Below are positions 36,500-44,319 of a DNA stretch of 64,000 nucleotides, one piece after another; the first letter of the stretch is position 1, and each line of letters starts with the position of its first letter. A program made the translations under genes and the position numbers. Origin of the DNA: Gammaproteobacteria bacterium (lineage in GTDB: Bacteria; Pseudomonadota; Gammaproteobacteria; Burkholderiales; Gallionellaceae); contig JAHIZO010000010.1 in the NCBI GenBank assembly GCA_018814405.1, forward strand, positions 186,001 to 250,000, given 5' to 3'. A model generated the notes under the pieces. The model saw only the letters and a program-made list of their open reading frames with translations, did no database searches and had not been told where the DNA came from.

Positions 36500-37372
36500 T
36501 CAGCGCAACAGCGCCTGCGCCTGCATCTCGCACAAAGTACGCGTCTCGGCGTCCAGCGCTTTCAACCAACATTCAGGAATGGACTCGGTGCCATACATCG
36601 CCCCCGCCAACATGCCCGCGATGGCACCGGTGGTGTCGGCATCGCCGCCTCGGTTCACCACATCGACCAGGCAGTCGCGCAGATCGTCGGTGTCGAAGAA
36701 ACTCTGGAACACGGCGGGCATGGTGTCGGCGATGTAGCCGCTGGGGTTGGCGGCGGGTTTGACGGCGCGGAACTTGAACAATGTATGTTGTTGGGCGAGG
36801 GGATGGGCGTGTTTGTGCAGCAGGTCGTTCTTGCTTGCGCCGCGCAGTGCGTCTTGCACCATCAGCACCAGACATTCGCAGGCGGCATCCGACAGTGCGC
36901 AATGATGGGTGACATGCGCTTGTGCGCGGCAGGCGGCGCGCACGGCGTCTTCGCTCTGACCGAAGGTGGCGAGCGCGACCGGCAGCACGCGCATCGCGGC
37001 GCCGTTGCCTGCGTCGTGGTCGGAGTAGGGCGCTTCTGGATTGCCGGTCTTGCGGAATTGCAGCAGGTTGCGGCGCACGGTGTTGCCGATGTCCACCGGC
37101 TTGCCGCGCATCCAGTCGTCGAAGGCTTGCGCGGCGGCATGCGCATCGACCTTGCCTGCTTTGAGGATGGAGGTGCCGAGTGCGAGCGACATGGTGGTGT
37201 CGTCGGTGACTTGGCCGGGCTTCAGATGCAGCCAGCCGCCGCCGATGAGTTTGTCATGCACGCCGTATTGGGCTTTGATCTCGCGCGGTGTCATGAACTC
37301 CACCGTCGCACCCAGCGCATCGCCGATGGCGAGGCCGAGGTATGCAGCGATGGCGCGGTCAGAAGCGGACAT
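36500..37372 (-). CDS. draG: ADP-ribosyl-dinitrogenase reductase hydrolase DraG
   Basis: A 290-residue ADP-ribosylglycohydrolase with the di-metal ligands in GQVTDDTTMSLALG (near 55), SDHD (near 117) and NRGGDADTTGAIAGMLAG (near 240), and the N-terminal GDALGATVEFM. DraG removes ADP-ribose from NifH to reactivate nitrogenase. It is the last gene of the nifB operon after nifQ. The partner transferase gene draT is not in the window. Confidence 0.88.
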   Translation of the reverse strand: MSASDRAIAAYLGLAIGDALGATVEFMTPREIKAQYGVHDKLIGGGWLHLKPGQVTDDTTMSLALGTSILKAGKVDAHAAAQAFDDWMRGKPVDIGNTVRRNLLQFRKTGNPEAPYSDHDAGNGAAMRVLPVALATFGQSEDAVRAACRAQAHVTHHCALSDAACECLVLMVQDALRGASKNDLLHKHAHPLAQQHTLFKFRAVKPAANPSGYIADTMPAVFQSFFDTDDLRDCLVDVVNRGGDADTTGAIAGMLAGAMYGTESIPECWLKALDAETRTLCEMQAQALLR

Positions 37373-37384
37373 TTTGCAGTGACT

Positions 37385-37512
37385 CCGTCATTCCGGCGCA
37401 GGCCGGAATCCAGACGCTTCTAAATCTTCCTGCGAAGCGGTGCAACAGCGGTTTTGACTGCTTCGCGGGGTGTGTGAAATTCGCTGGATTCCCGCCTGCG
37501 CGGGAATGACGG
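37385..37512. repeat. palindromic intergenic repeat, family A copy 3
   Basis: The arms CCGTCATTCCGGCGCAGGCC and CCTGCGCGGGAATGACGG flank about 70 bases with the internal GCGAAGC/GCTTCGC palindrome. It separates nifQ from draG. Left and right arms differ slightly in the middle, so this copy is somewhat decayed. Confidence 0.85.
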
Positions 37513-37519
37513 TGCACAT

Positions 37520-38101
37520 TTATTCTTCCGGCCCGAAACACTTCGCGTAATCCGCGCACACTTCGCAACTCGGCGCGCGGCAGACGCGTATCTCTTCTTT
37601 CTCGCACAGTTGCTTGTAGAGGAATTTCTTCCACTTCATGTCCTTGGTGTTCTTGGCGGCCAGCGCTGGGAAGTTCTCGGTCATCAGCTGACTCAGGTAT
37701 TTGCGCGACCACAGGCCGAGGTCTTGCCACAGGTGGTCGTTCGCCATGCAGGCGGTGGTGACGATCTCCGCCATCCATACTTCGGATACATCGAGGTCGG
37801 CGCGATGCTCGAGGATCAGCGCGCGCACGTCCTCGTGTTCAAGCTCGCGTTCATCGGATGCGCTGGCGGTGCGTCGCACCACCAGTTGCATGCTGGGGAA
37901 GTGGCGCGACAGCAGCACCGCGAACACTTCTTCATCCAGCCCGAGTCCGGGTGGCAATGCACCGATGCCGGCGATCTGGCTGGCGATCAGTTGCGCGAAC
38001 AGTTCATCATTGGGCAGCCCGGCCGCATGCGACATCAATTCCGCATACAGGCCTTCCGGCTGCGGTGGTGTAGTGCTTGATTGCATGACGGCGGGCTGCA
38101 T
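37520..38101 (-). CDS. nifQ: molybdenum-donor protein NifQ
   Basis: A 193-residue protein ending with the NifQ cysteine motif C-x4-C-x2-C-x5-C (CRAPSCEVCADYAKC), which binds a Mo-Fe-S cluster. The middle holds RALILEHRADLDVSEVWMAEIVTTACMANDHLWQDLGL, also typical of the family. NifQ passes molybdenum to FeMo-co assembly. AGGAG precedes the ATG, nine bases after the FeSII gene. Confidence 0.94.
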   Translation of the reverse strand: MQPAVMQSSTTPPQPEGLYAELMSHAAGLPNDELFAQLIASQIAGIGALPPGLGLDEEVFAVLLSRHFPSMQLVVRRTASASDERELEHEDVRALILEHRADLDVSEVWMAEIVTTACMANDHLWQDLGLWSRKYLSQLMTENFPALAAKNTKDMKWKKFLYKQLCEKEEIRVCRAPSCEVCADYAKCFGPEE

Positions 38102-38110
38102 GGTCTGCTC

Positions 38111-38470
38111 CTATTTGCTCGGGTATTCGATCAGCACGTCTTCGTCGCGCAGCACCATCTGGCAAGCCAGACGCCATTCGCTGGTGACCACGTCGTTCAC
38201 TTTCATCGCTTCGATCTGTGCGGCGGTGATCTTGCCTTCCTGCTTCAGCACGGTGATCTCGCGGTCTGTCAGCGGGCCGGCCATCGGGCCTTTGTTGGAC
38301 AGGTTGGTGACCTTAACCAGGCAGGTCGCGCATTCGCCGTTCTCGCAGCCGAAGTCGATGGGGATGTGGTTGTCCTTGGCCAGTTTCAGTACGGTCATGG
38401 TGTGGCTGCCCGCTGTCGCGTAGACGGTCTTGTCCTTGTGCAAGGGGCTGGAAAAAGTGATGTTAGGCAT
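38111..38470 (-). CDS. Shethna FeSII-type protective 2Fe-2S ferredoxin
   Basis: A 119-residue 2Fe-2S protein with ligands in FGCENGECATCLVKV and LACQ. Length, the ITFSSPL start, the long middle insertion with LTDREITVLK and the DEDVLIEY end match the Azotobacter FeSII (Shethna II) protein, which complexes with nitrogenase and shields it from oxygen. It lies within the nifB operon between another ferredoxin and nifQ. Confidence 0.87.
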   Translation of the reverse strand: MPNITFSSPLHKDKTVYATAGSHTMTVLKLAKDNHIPIDFGCENGECATCLVKVTNLSNKGPMAGPLTDREITVLKQEGKITAAQIEAMKVNDVVTSEWRLACQMVLRDEDVLIEYPSK

Positions 38471-38503
38471 TGCTGTTACTCCTACTGTGGTGGTTAGAAA
38501 AAA

Positions 38504-38788
38504 CTACGCTTTAACTGTGATGTCGCCGCCTAATACCTGCGCCTGACAGGCGAGACGGTGGCTGCTACCGGCCATGTTCTCTTGCAGCACTTTGTCTTCC
38601 AGCACCGAGCGTTCGCTCATGTGTTCCATGCCGGAGACGATCTTCATGATGCAGGTGCCGCATTCGCCTTCGCGGCAACCGTAGGTGATGCTGGCGCCGA
38701 CCTTTTCGCTGATCTCGATCAGGCGTGTGCCTGCCGGGACACTGACGGTGACACCGAGTTTTTCGAAAGTGACGTTTGCCTTAGGCAT
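38504..38788 (-). CDS. nif-associated 2Fe-2S ferredoxin
   Basis: A 94-residue plant-type ferredoxin with ligands in YGCREGECGTCIMKI and LACQ. It resembles ferredoxins found in nif clusters. The ATG overlaps the stop of the flavodiiron gene by eight bases, so both are probably made together; it may donate electrons to that protein or to nitrogenase maturation. Confidence 0.9.
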   Translation of the reverse strand: MPKANVTFEKLGVTVSVPAGTRLIEISEKVGASITYGCREGECGTCIMKIVSGMEHMSERSVLEDKVLQENMAGSSHRLACQAQVLGGDITVKA

Positions 38789-40058
38789 GCGATTGCTCCT
38801 GGGAAAGTAGTTCGGACATGGAGATGACGCGGCGCTGCAGATTGCCGGTCAGATGTTGTGCAAGTTGTTTGCCCAGATCGCGGCAACGCTGCATCTCTTC
38901 TTCGTTGGGTATCAATTTGGCGCGCACGCCTTTGACCGGCACGCGCAGTTTCAGTCCGCGCAGGCGATCTTCGATCATGTTGATCGCTTCGCCGCTCCAA
39001 CCGTAGGAGCCGAACGACGCGCCCAGTTTGTCACGCACCTTGATCACCGCCAGCGAAGACAGCAGGTCCCACACCGGCTTCACCGCGTCGCCGTTGATGG
39101 TGGGTGAGCCGATGGCGATGCCGTCCGCTTCCTCGATGAGGTCGACGAAGGGCAGGCCGCCGCTGGCCTGCAGGTCGTACAACGACACGCGCACACCGGC
39201 CTCCGTCTCCGCGCCTTCGGCCACGGCCTGCGCCATCAGCGCGGTGTTGCCGTAGGAGGAGATGTAGAACACCAGCAGCGATTTGTCGTTCGCGCCGACT
39301 TCGTTGTGCAGCAGTGGAGCGGCCAGTTGTTTGTAGCGTTGCAGATAACTTTGCGGCGCGTCGCGCAGGATGGGGCCGTGTGCGGGGGCGATGGTCTTCA
39401 GCTCAAGTGGCTCCAGCAGTTCGAGCGCCTCCAACACATGCTCGCGGAACGGTCGCATGATGTGTTGGTAGTAATACTCGAAGGAGAAACGGAAATCGCC
39501 GACTTTGTCGTTGAACAGGCGCGGGTCGCAGAAATGGCAGCCGAACACATCGCCGCTGAACAGGATGCCCTGTTCTTCCACTAGCGTGCATTGCGTATCG
39601 GGCCAGTGCAGGAAGGGCGTGCTGAAAAAATGCAGTGTGCGTCCGCCCAGTTCGACGCGGTCACCCGTCTCAACCACATTGAATTGTAGATCGTCGGTCT
39701 TCACTAATGCCTTCAGCATCAGTTGTGCTTTGGCCGAGATGTAGAGCTTCGCTTGCGGCGCGCGTCGCATTAGTTCCGGCAAGGCGCCGCTGTGATCCGG
39801 CTCCAGATGGTTCAGCACGATGGTGCTGATCTCGTCGTAGCGTGCGACCTGTTCCAGGCGCGTGAAGAATTCACCCGCATGCGAAGCCTTAACCGTGTCG
39901 ATGATGGCCACACCGTTGTCGCCGCGTACGCAGTAGGAATTGTAGGTAGTGCCGTTCGCCGTTTTCAGGATGATGTCGAATTCGCGCAGGGCAGGATCGA
40001 GCGCGCCGATCCAGTGCGTGCCGGGTGCGAGTTCAACGGCGTTCGGCGTCGCGTTCAT
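38781..40058 (-). CDS. flavodiiron protein (O2/NO reductase), nif-linked
   Basis: A 425-residue protein starting at the ATG at 40058. The N-terminal metallo-beta-lactamase-like diiron domain has the HxExD ligands in LNHLEPDHSGALPE (near 80) and later acid/His ligands in FSGDVFG and APAHGPI. The C-terminal flavodoxin domain has YISSYGNTALMA. Such proteins reduce oxygen to water or NO to N2O. In a nif operon, oxygen removal near nitrogenase is the likely purpose. It overlaps genes on both sides. Confidence 0.92.
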   Translation of the reverse strand: MNATPNAVELAPGTHWIGALDPALREFDIILKTANGTTYNSYCVRGDNGVAIIDTVKASHAGEFFTRLEQVARYDEISTIVLNHLEPDHSGALPELMRRAPQAKLYISAKAQLMLKALVKTDDLQFNVVETGDRVELGGRTLHFFSTPFLHWPDTQCTLVEEQGILFSGDVFGCHFCDPRLFNDKVGDFRFSFEYYYQHIMRPFREHVLEALELLEPLELKTIAPAHGPILRDAPQSYLQRYKQLAAPLLHNEVGANDKSLLVFYISSYGNTALMAQAVAEGAETEAGVRVSLYDLQASGGLPFVDLIEEADGIAIGSPTINGDAVKPVWDLLSSLAVIKVRDKLGASFGSYGWSGEAINMIEDRLRGLKLRVPVKGVRAKLIPNEEEMQRCRDLGKQLAQHLTGNLQRRVISMSELLSQEQSHA

Positions 40059-40489
40059 GTGACTGCTTCCGGCGCCGGGCAGGGTTTCGCATCGTGGCTT
40101 TTGGGGCAGGCTTCGATATCGCCTGCCGGCTTGGCATCGTTGAGGCCGATCCACGCGCGTACTGCGTCGGCATCGAAACCTGCACGCAGCTCACCTTCGA
40201 TATCCATCAAGGGGCGGCGGATGAGTAGCGGTTGTTCCACCATCATCGCCAGTGCTTCATCGGCAGTGTAAGCGGCCGGATCGATCTCTCCCGACTTCAC
40301 ACTGGGTGCAGCCTGATTGAACCATTCGGAGACAGGCATCTCGCCGAAGAAAGGGCGCAACCTTTCCGCCGTCCATTTCTCGATGAGCAGGTTCTTCGCC
40401 AGCACGGTGTGACCCGACGCGGCCAGCCACACCTTTTGTTTGGTGTTGTTGCCGCAGCCGGGTTTCTCGTAGAAGACGATGGTGGCCAT
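40055..40489 (-). CDS. ArsC/Spx-like nitrogenase-associated protein (NifO-type)
   Basis: A 144-residue thioredoxin-fold protein of the ArsC family variant found in nif clusters. It begins IVFYEKPGCGNNTKQK, with a single Cys in the active-site loop, and keeps RRPLMDIEGE, as ArsC proteins keep RPI. The family is named nitrogenase-associated; in Azotobacter NifO influences molybdenum use. The stop overlaps the flavodiiron start by four bases (ATGA). Confidence 0.85.
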   Translation of the reverse strand: MATIVFYEKPGCGNNTKQKVWLAASGHTVLAKNLLIEKWTAERLRPFFGEMPVSEWFNQAAPSVKSGEIDPAAYTADEALAMMVEQPLLIRRPLMDIEGELRAGFDADAVRAWIGLNDAKPAGDIEACPKSHDAKPCPAPEAVT

Positions 40490-40494
40490 GATGC

Positions 40495-40749
40495 TTACGC
40501 GGCCAACTTCTCTGGCGGGATGCCGGTCAGCGAGCCGGGCGGGTTGAGCTCCACGCCGTCCTCGTTGAGGATCGCACCTTCGATCGGGCAGATGCTCGCG
40601 CATTGCGGCTCCTCGAAATCGCCCGCGCACTCGGTACACTTGTCCGGGTCGATCAGGAAGTGCGGCTTCGCTTCAAAGATCGCCTTGCTCGGACACAAGG
40701 GTTCGCAGGCATAGCAGTTGGTACAGAGTTCGATGATCTCGAATGCCAT
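40495..40749 (-). CDS. 2[4Fe-4S] ferredoxin downstream of nifB
   Basis: An 84-residue ferredoxin with two clusters: CTNCYACEPLCP near residue 9 and CTECAGDFEEPQCASICP near 38, the second with the extended loop of the YfhL/FdxN type. AAGGAGACC precedes the ATG. Ferredoxins of this kind next to nifB supply electrons for NifB-co synthesis. It lies 11 bases after nifB. Confidence 0.93.
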   Translation of the reverse strand: MAFEIIELCTNCYACEPLCPSKAIFEAKPHFLIDPDKCTECAGDFEEPQCASICPIEGAILNEDGVELNPPGSLTGIPPEKLAA

Positions 40750-40760
40750 GATGGTCTCCT

Positions 40761-42257
40761 TTATGCGGCTTTTTTCGCGGCGTCGGGTTTTGCTGCCAGC
40801 TTGCCCGCGACACGCATCTCTTCGTATACCGCCAGCACCGCATCCTCGATGGCTTCCATCGCGTGCTCGCCGTTGGGCTGGATGCCTGCGGCTTCCAGCG
40901 GGCCCCAGGGCTCGTAGCCGACCTTGCTGCACAGCACCACTTCGCAACCCGAGAGTTCGCGGATGGTCACATCGAGCGCGCTCTCGCCGTCGCCGCAGGT
41001 GTCGCCGCCTTCGCAGTAGGGGATGGTCTTGCGGTGGCCGATGAAGCGCACGCCGTTGCTCGATGCCTCATAGATCAGGAACTCGCCGGCATGGCCGAAG
41101 TGTTCGTTGATGACGCCGCCGCCCTTGGTGGCGACCGCCATCAATACCGGACGGGTCACTTCCTTTCTCAGGCCTTCGATGCTGACCAGCTTGGTTTCCT
41201 TGGCCTTGTGTTTGCTTTCCAGTTCTTCGTTGATGGCCGCATGCACTTCGGCGCGCATCTTCATCGCCGCCGCGTAGTCGATGTCCATCTCCTCGATCTT
41301 GTCCAGTGTGAACTCCGCACCGCGGTCTTCGCCCAGCAGGCCCACCGCATCGGCGCGGCACTGGCGGCAGTGCCGCATCATGTTCATGTCGCCCGCACAG
41401 GAGTCCTGCAATTCCTGCAGTTCTTCGTTGGTCGGTCCGCGCTGGCCGGTGAGGCCGTAGAACGTGCCGTGTTCCTCTTCCGAGATCAGCGGCATCACGT
41501 TGTGCAGGAACGCGCCCTTGGCCTTCACGATCTTCGAGACTTCTTCCAGATGCTTGTCGTTCACGCCGGGGATCATCACCGAGTTCACTTTCACCAGCAC
41601 GCCCTTGGCGACCAGCATCTCCAGCCCCTTCTGTTGTTGCTCGATGAGGATGGCAGCGCCTTCGCGGCCCTTGATGCGCTTGTTGTTCCAGAAGATCCAC
41701 GGATAGATCTTCGCGCCCACGTCCGGGTCCACGCAGTTGATGGTGATGGTGACGTGGTCGATGTTGTACTTGCACATCTCTTCGACGTTCTCGGGCAAGG
41801 CCAGGCCGTTGGTGGAGACGCACAGTTTGATGTCCGGTGCCTGCTCGTTCAGCATGCGGAAGGTGTCGAAGGTGCGCTGCGGATTGGCCAGTGCGTCGCC
41901 TGGACCGGCGATGCCCAGCACTGTCATCTGCGGGATGGTGGCCGCGACGGCTATCACTTTCTTCACTGCCTGTACCGGATTGAGCACCTCGGACACCACG
42001 CCGGGGCGCGATTCGTTGGAACAGTCATATTTGCGGTTGCAGTAGTGACACTGGATGTTGCAAGCCGGTGCGACGGCGACGTGCATGCGCGCAAAGTAAT
42101 GGTGTGCTTCTTCGGAATAGCAGGGATGGTTCTTCACCTTGTCGCGGATGCTATCCGGCAGGTGGTTCATCTGGTCGTCGGTCGAGCCGCACGATCCCTC
42201 GGAACATCCGCCCTTGGCGGCTTCGCTTGCTGTGTTGTTCAAGACTGGTAGTTCCAC
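40761..42257 (-). CDS. nifB: NifB, radical SAM FeMo-cofactor precursor synthase
   Basis: A 498-residue protein starting at a GTG at 42257 with GGAGG seven bases upstream. The N-terminal segment has GGCSEGSCG. The radical SAM motif CNIQCHYC is near residue 60. The C-terminal NifX/NafY-like domain begins near 390 (VLMAVATKGGGVINEHFGHAGEFLIYE). NifB builds the 8Fe-9S-C core of FeMo-co. It heads an eight-gene operon and has its own sigma54 promoter. Confidence 0.97.
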   Translation of the reverse strand: MELPVLNNTASEAAKGGCSEGSCGSTDDQMNHLPDSIRDKVKNHPCYSEEAHHYFARMHVAVAPACNIQCHYCNRKYDCSNESRPGVVSEVLNPVQAVKKVIAVAATIPQMTVLGIAGPGDALANPQRTFDTFRMLNEQAPDIKLCVSTNGLALPENVEEMCKYNIDHVTITINCVDPDVGAKIYPWIFWNNKRIKGREGAAILIEQQQKGLEMLVAKGVLVKVNSVMIPGVNDKHLEEVSKIVKAKGAFLHNVMPLISEEEHGTFYGLTGQRGPTNEELQELQDSCAGDMNMMRHCRQCRADAVGLLGEDRGAEFTLDKIEEMDIDYAAAMKMRAEVHAAINEELESKHKAKETKLVSIEGLRKEVTRPVLMAVATKGGGVINEHFGHAGEFLIYEASSNGVRFIGHRKTIPYCEGGDTCGDGESALDVTIRELSGCEVVLCSKVGYEPWGPLEAAGIQPNGEHAMEAIEDAVLAVYEEMRVAGKLAAKPDAAKKAA

Positions 42258-42291
42258 AATATGTCCTCCGGTTAGGTCCGCCTGACTATCA

Positions 42292-42306
42292 GCAAGCCGC
42301 GTGCCT
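42292..42306 (-). promoter_or_regulatory. sigma54 promoter of the nifB operon
   Basis: On the minus strand AGGCAC-GCGGC-TTGC places GG and GC ten bases apart. Transcription should start near 42280, leaving a 23-base leader with the GGAGG used by the nifB GTG. Confidence 0.82.
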
Positions 42307-42369
42307 GAAATGCGATCACGCTTAACTCGTTGTTTTGTTGGGTACCTGCTTGGACGATGTGGGCTTGCC

Positions 42370-42385
42370 TGTTGCAAATTGCACA
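42370..42385. promoter_or_regulatory. NifA upstream activator sequence 1 of the nifB divergent region
   Basis: TGT-TGCAAATTGC-ACA is a perfect TGT-N10-ACA, about 90-105 bases upstream of the nifB transcription start and about 170 upstream of the opposite one. Confidence 0.8.
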
Positions 42386-42402
42386 TGACATTCACGAAAG
42401 CT

Positions 42403-42418
42403 TGTGACGAAGGCGACA
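42403..42418. promoter_or_regulatory. NifA upstream activator sequence 2 of the nifB divergent region
   Basis: TGT-GACGAAGGCG-ACA is a second perfect TGT-N10-ACA, 33 bases (about three helical turns) from the first, so both lie on the same face of the DNA. It is about 134-149 bases from the rightward start. Confidence 0.8.
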
Positions 42419-42525
42419 AAAATCACTGTCGCGCCGGTATGGGGTCTGGGGGTAGGAGCGGGCGGGCAGGTGAATATGCCGTGTGCACAATGGCTTACAA
42501 GAATAGTGCGGTATCCGTTGCGGGC

Positions 42526-42540
42526 TGGCATCCAACTTGC
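42526..42540 (+). promoter_or_regulatory. sigma54 promoter of the Fe-S oxidoreductase operon
   Basis: TGGCAT-CCAAC-TTGC has the ten-base GG-GC spacing. Transcription would start near 42552, next to the ATG at 42553, so the message would be almost leaderless. Confidence 0.78.
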
Positions 42541-42552
42541 CTATACAAAGGC

Positions 42553-43935
42553 ATGAAACTTCATCTCGATTGGTCTTCCTACGAAACCGCCGGACAAGGC
42601 GATGCCTACGCGGGCATTCCCGCGACCGGCGGCGACTTCGCCAAGGCGGTCGCGGTGTGCATCAGCGACAAACAATGCCAGCGCAAACCAAAGGGGGTGA
42701 TGTGTCCCAGCTTCCGCGCTACGGACGATGTCGCACATTCGCCCGGCGGCAGGGTGCAAGTGCTCAAGGCTGCATTGAACGGTGAGCTGGGCGAGAACGC
42801 TTTCGCCGGATCGGAACTCGCTGCGGCGTTGGAACTCTGTGTCGGTTGCAAAGGCTGCAAACGCGAATGCGCCAACCAGGTCGACATGGCCGCCATCAAG
42901 ATCGAATATCAAGCACAGCGTAATGAGAAGCAGGGTGTGTCGTTGCGCGAACGGTTGATTGCCGACTTGCCTCAACAATTGCATCACCATACATTCATGC
43001 GCAGCATAATCCGCTGGCGCAACCGTGCACCGTGGCTGGCGAAGCTGGGAGAAAGATTCCTCGGCATCTCGGCGAAAAGAAAACTGCCAGAGCCATCCTC
43101 TACTCCGTTCGTGCTGAGTAGCGAAGCGTATCGAAGCATGAACGATTTCGGAGCGCAGTCTAAGGCAGACAGCAAAGACGTCATCCTGTTCGTTGATACC
43201 TTCTCCAATCATTTCGAACCGGAGATCGCTCAAGCCGCACATGAGGTATTGAGCGCCGCGGGTTATCGCGTCACCTCTTTGCAGCCGGAATTGTTCGATG
43301 AAGAACCCGAACGCGCATTGTGTTGCGGGCGCACTTATCTTTCTCTCGGCCAAGTGGAACAAGCCAAGCGAGAAGCACGCCGCATGCAACTGGCGCTGCG
43401 TCCCGCGCTGGCCGCAGGCACACCCATCGTCGGACTCGAACCTTCGTGCATCCTTTCGCTACGCGACGATCATCTCAAACTCGGTCTGGGTGAAGAAGCT
43501 GTCGCGCTATCTAAGCGGGTCTACTTGTTCGAAGAATTCATCGCGCGCGAACATGATCGCAAGCGTCTCACGCTAGATCTCAAACCGCTGCCACCGGGCA
43601 AGACATTGGTGCACGGCCACTGTCACCAGAAAGCCGTCGGCGCGATGAAGTCTTTGCGCAAAGTGTTGCGCATGATCCCCGAGTTCGATTTCGAATTCAT
43701 CGAAGCGAGTTGTTGCGGCATGGCCGGCAGCTTCGGTTTGGAAGCGGAGCACGCCGATATCTCGATGCAGATGGCCGAGCTCGATTTGCTGCCCGCACTG
43801 CGCGCCGCACCCGACGCAGCCATCCTCGCCAATGGCTTCTCATGCCGACACCAGATACACGAAGGCACACAACGCAATGCACAACACGTCGCGTTGCTGC
43901 TGCGCGATGCACTAAAGGAGAGCACAACATGCTGA
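42553..43935 (+). CDS. nif-linked Fe-S oxidoreductase subunit (GlpC/GlcF-like, CCG domains)
   Basis: A 460-residue protein. An N-terminal Fe-S region has cysteines in AVCISDKQCQRK, VMCPSF and CVGCKGCKREC. Two cysteine-rich (CCG) domains follow, with CCGRTYLSLG, VHGHCHQKAVG and ASCCGMAGSFG. This is the Fe-S half of the D-lactate/glycolate oxidase type; the FAD half is absent. The start MKLHLDWSSYETAG fits the family, but it is only one base after the predicted transcription start. It probably carries electrons in a nif-linked redox step. Confidence 0.82.
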   Translation: MKLHLDWSSYETAGQGDAYAGIPATGGDFAKAVAVCISDKQCQRKPKGVMCPSFRATDDVAHSPGGRVQVLKAALNGELGENAFAGSELAAALELCVGCKGCKRECANQVDMAAIKIEYQAQRNEKQGVSLRERLIADLPQQLHHHTFMRSIIRWRNRAPWLAKLGERFLGISAKRKLPEPSSTPFVLSSEAYRSMNDFGAQSKADSKDVILFVDTFSNHFEPEIAQAAHEVLSAAGYRVTSLQPELFDEEPERALCCGRTYLSLGQVEQAKREARRMQLALRPALAAGTPIVGLEPSCILSLRDDHLKLGLGEEAVALSKRVYLFEEFIAREHDRKRLTLDLKPLPPGKTLVHGHCHQKAVGAMKSLRKVLRMIPEFDFEFIEASCCGMAGSFGLEAEHADISMQMAELDLLPALRAAPDAAILANGFSCRHQIHEGTQRNAQHVALLLRDALKESTTC

Positions 43936-44279
43936 CTGGCGCACTACTCGGGCTGATGGAACAACTCGCCCTGAACATCATCACCCTCACCGAAGAAAGC
44001 AGCGAACGCGAATTCTTCGACAGCCGCATCACGCGTTCGCAGACGCTGATGATGTTGGGCAATCTGGCCAAGGCATGTTCCAACTTGCCCCCCAGCGCCT
44101 GCGAGCGACTGCCGCAGATCGACTGGGCGGCATGGCATGCCGTCAAGATCGCACTCGCCAATCCAGATCAGCATCCCTTGCAGATTTGGGTGGCGGTCAA
44201 AGAACTGACACCGCTGACGCTGCAACATTTATACGACTACAAACGCACGCAGCCGCAATTGTTTTCGATGGTGATGTGA
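43929..44279 (+). CDS. HepT/DUF86-like helical protein in the nif operon
   Basis: A 116-residue all-helical protein with AAAGGAG before the ATG, overlapping the previous gene by seven bases. The segment MMLGNLAKACSNLP, then LPQIDWAAWHAVKIALANPDQHPLQIWVAVKELTPL, follows the HepT/DUF86 pattern. The RxxxxHxY toxin motif of HepT is not present (ALANPDQH instead), and no MntA-like nucleotidyltransferase lies next to it. A toxin role is therefore unlikely. Confidence 0.62.
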   Translation: MLTGALLGLMEQLALNIITLTEESSEREFFDSRITRSQTLMMLGNLAKACSNLPPSACERLPQIDWAAWHAVKIALANPDQHPLQIWVAVKELTPLTLQHLYDYKRTQPQLFSMVM

Positions 44280-44319
44280 CGATGCAGTACTGTTTTGTTA
44301 ACGAATGGAGGATATGGAA

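Noticed and set aside
40863-42251. 462-codon plus-strand frame opposite nifB
   Set aside because: It is the complementary shadow of nifB, His/Asp/Val-rich, with no ribosome site.
42301-42552. N-terminal extension of the nif Fe-S gene
   Set aside because: It would include both NifA sites and the sigma54 promoter; its residues do not fit the family.
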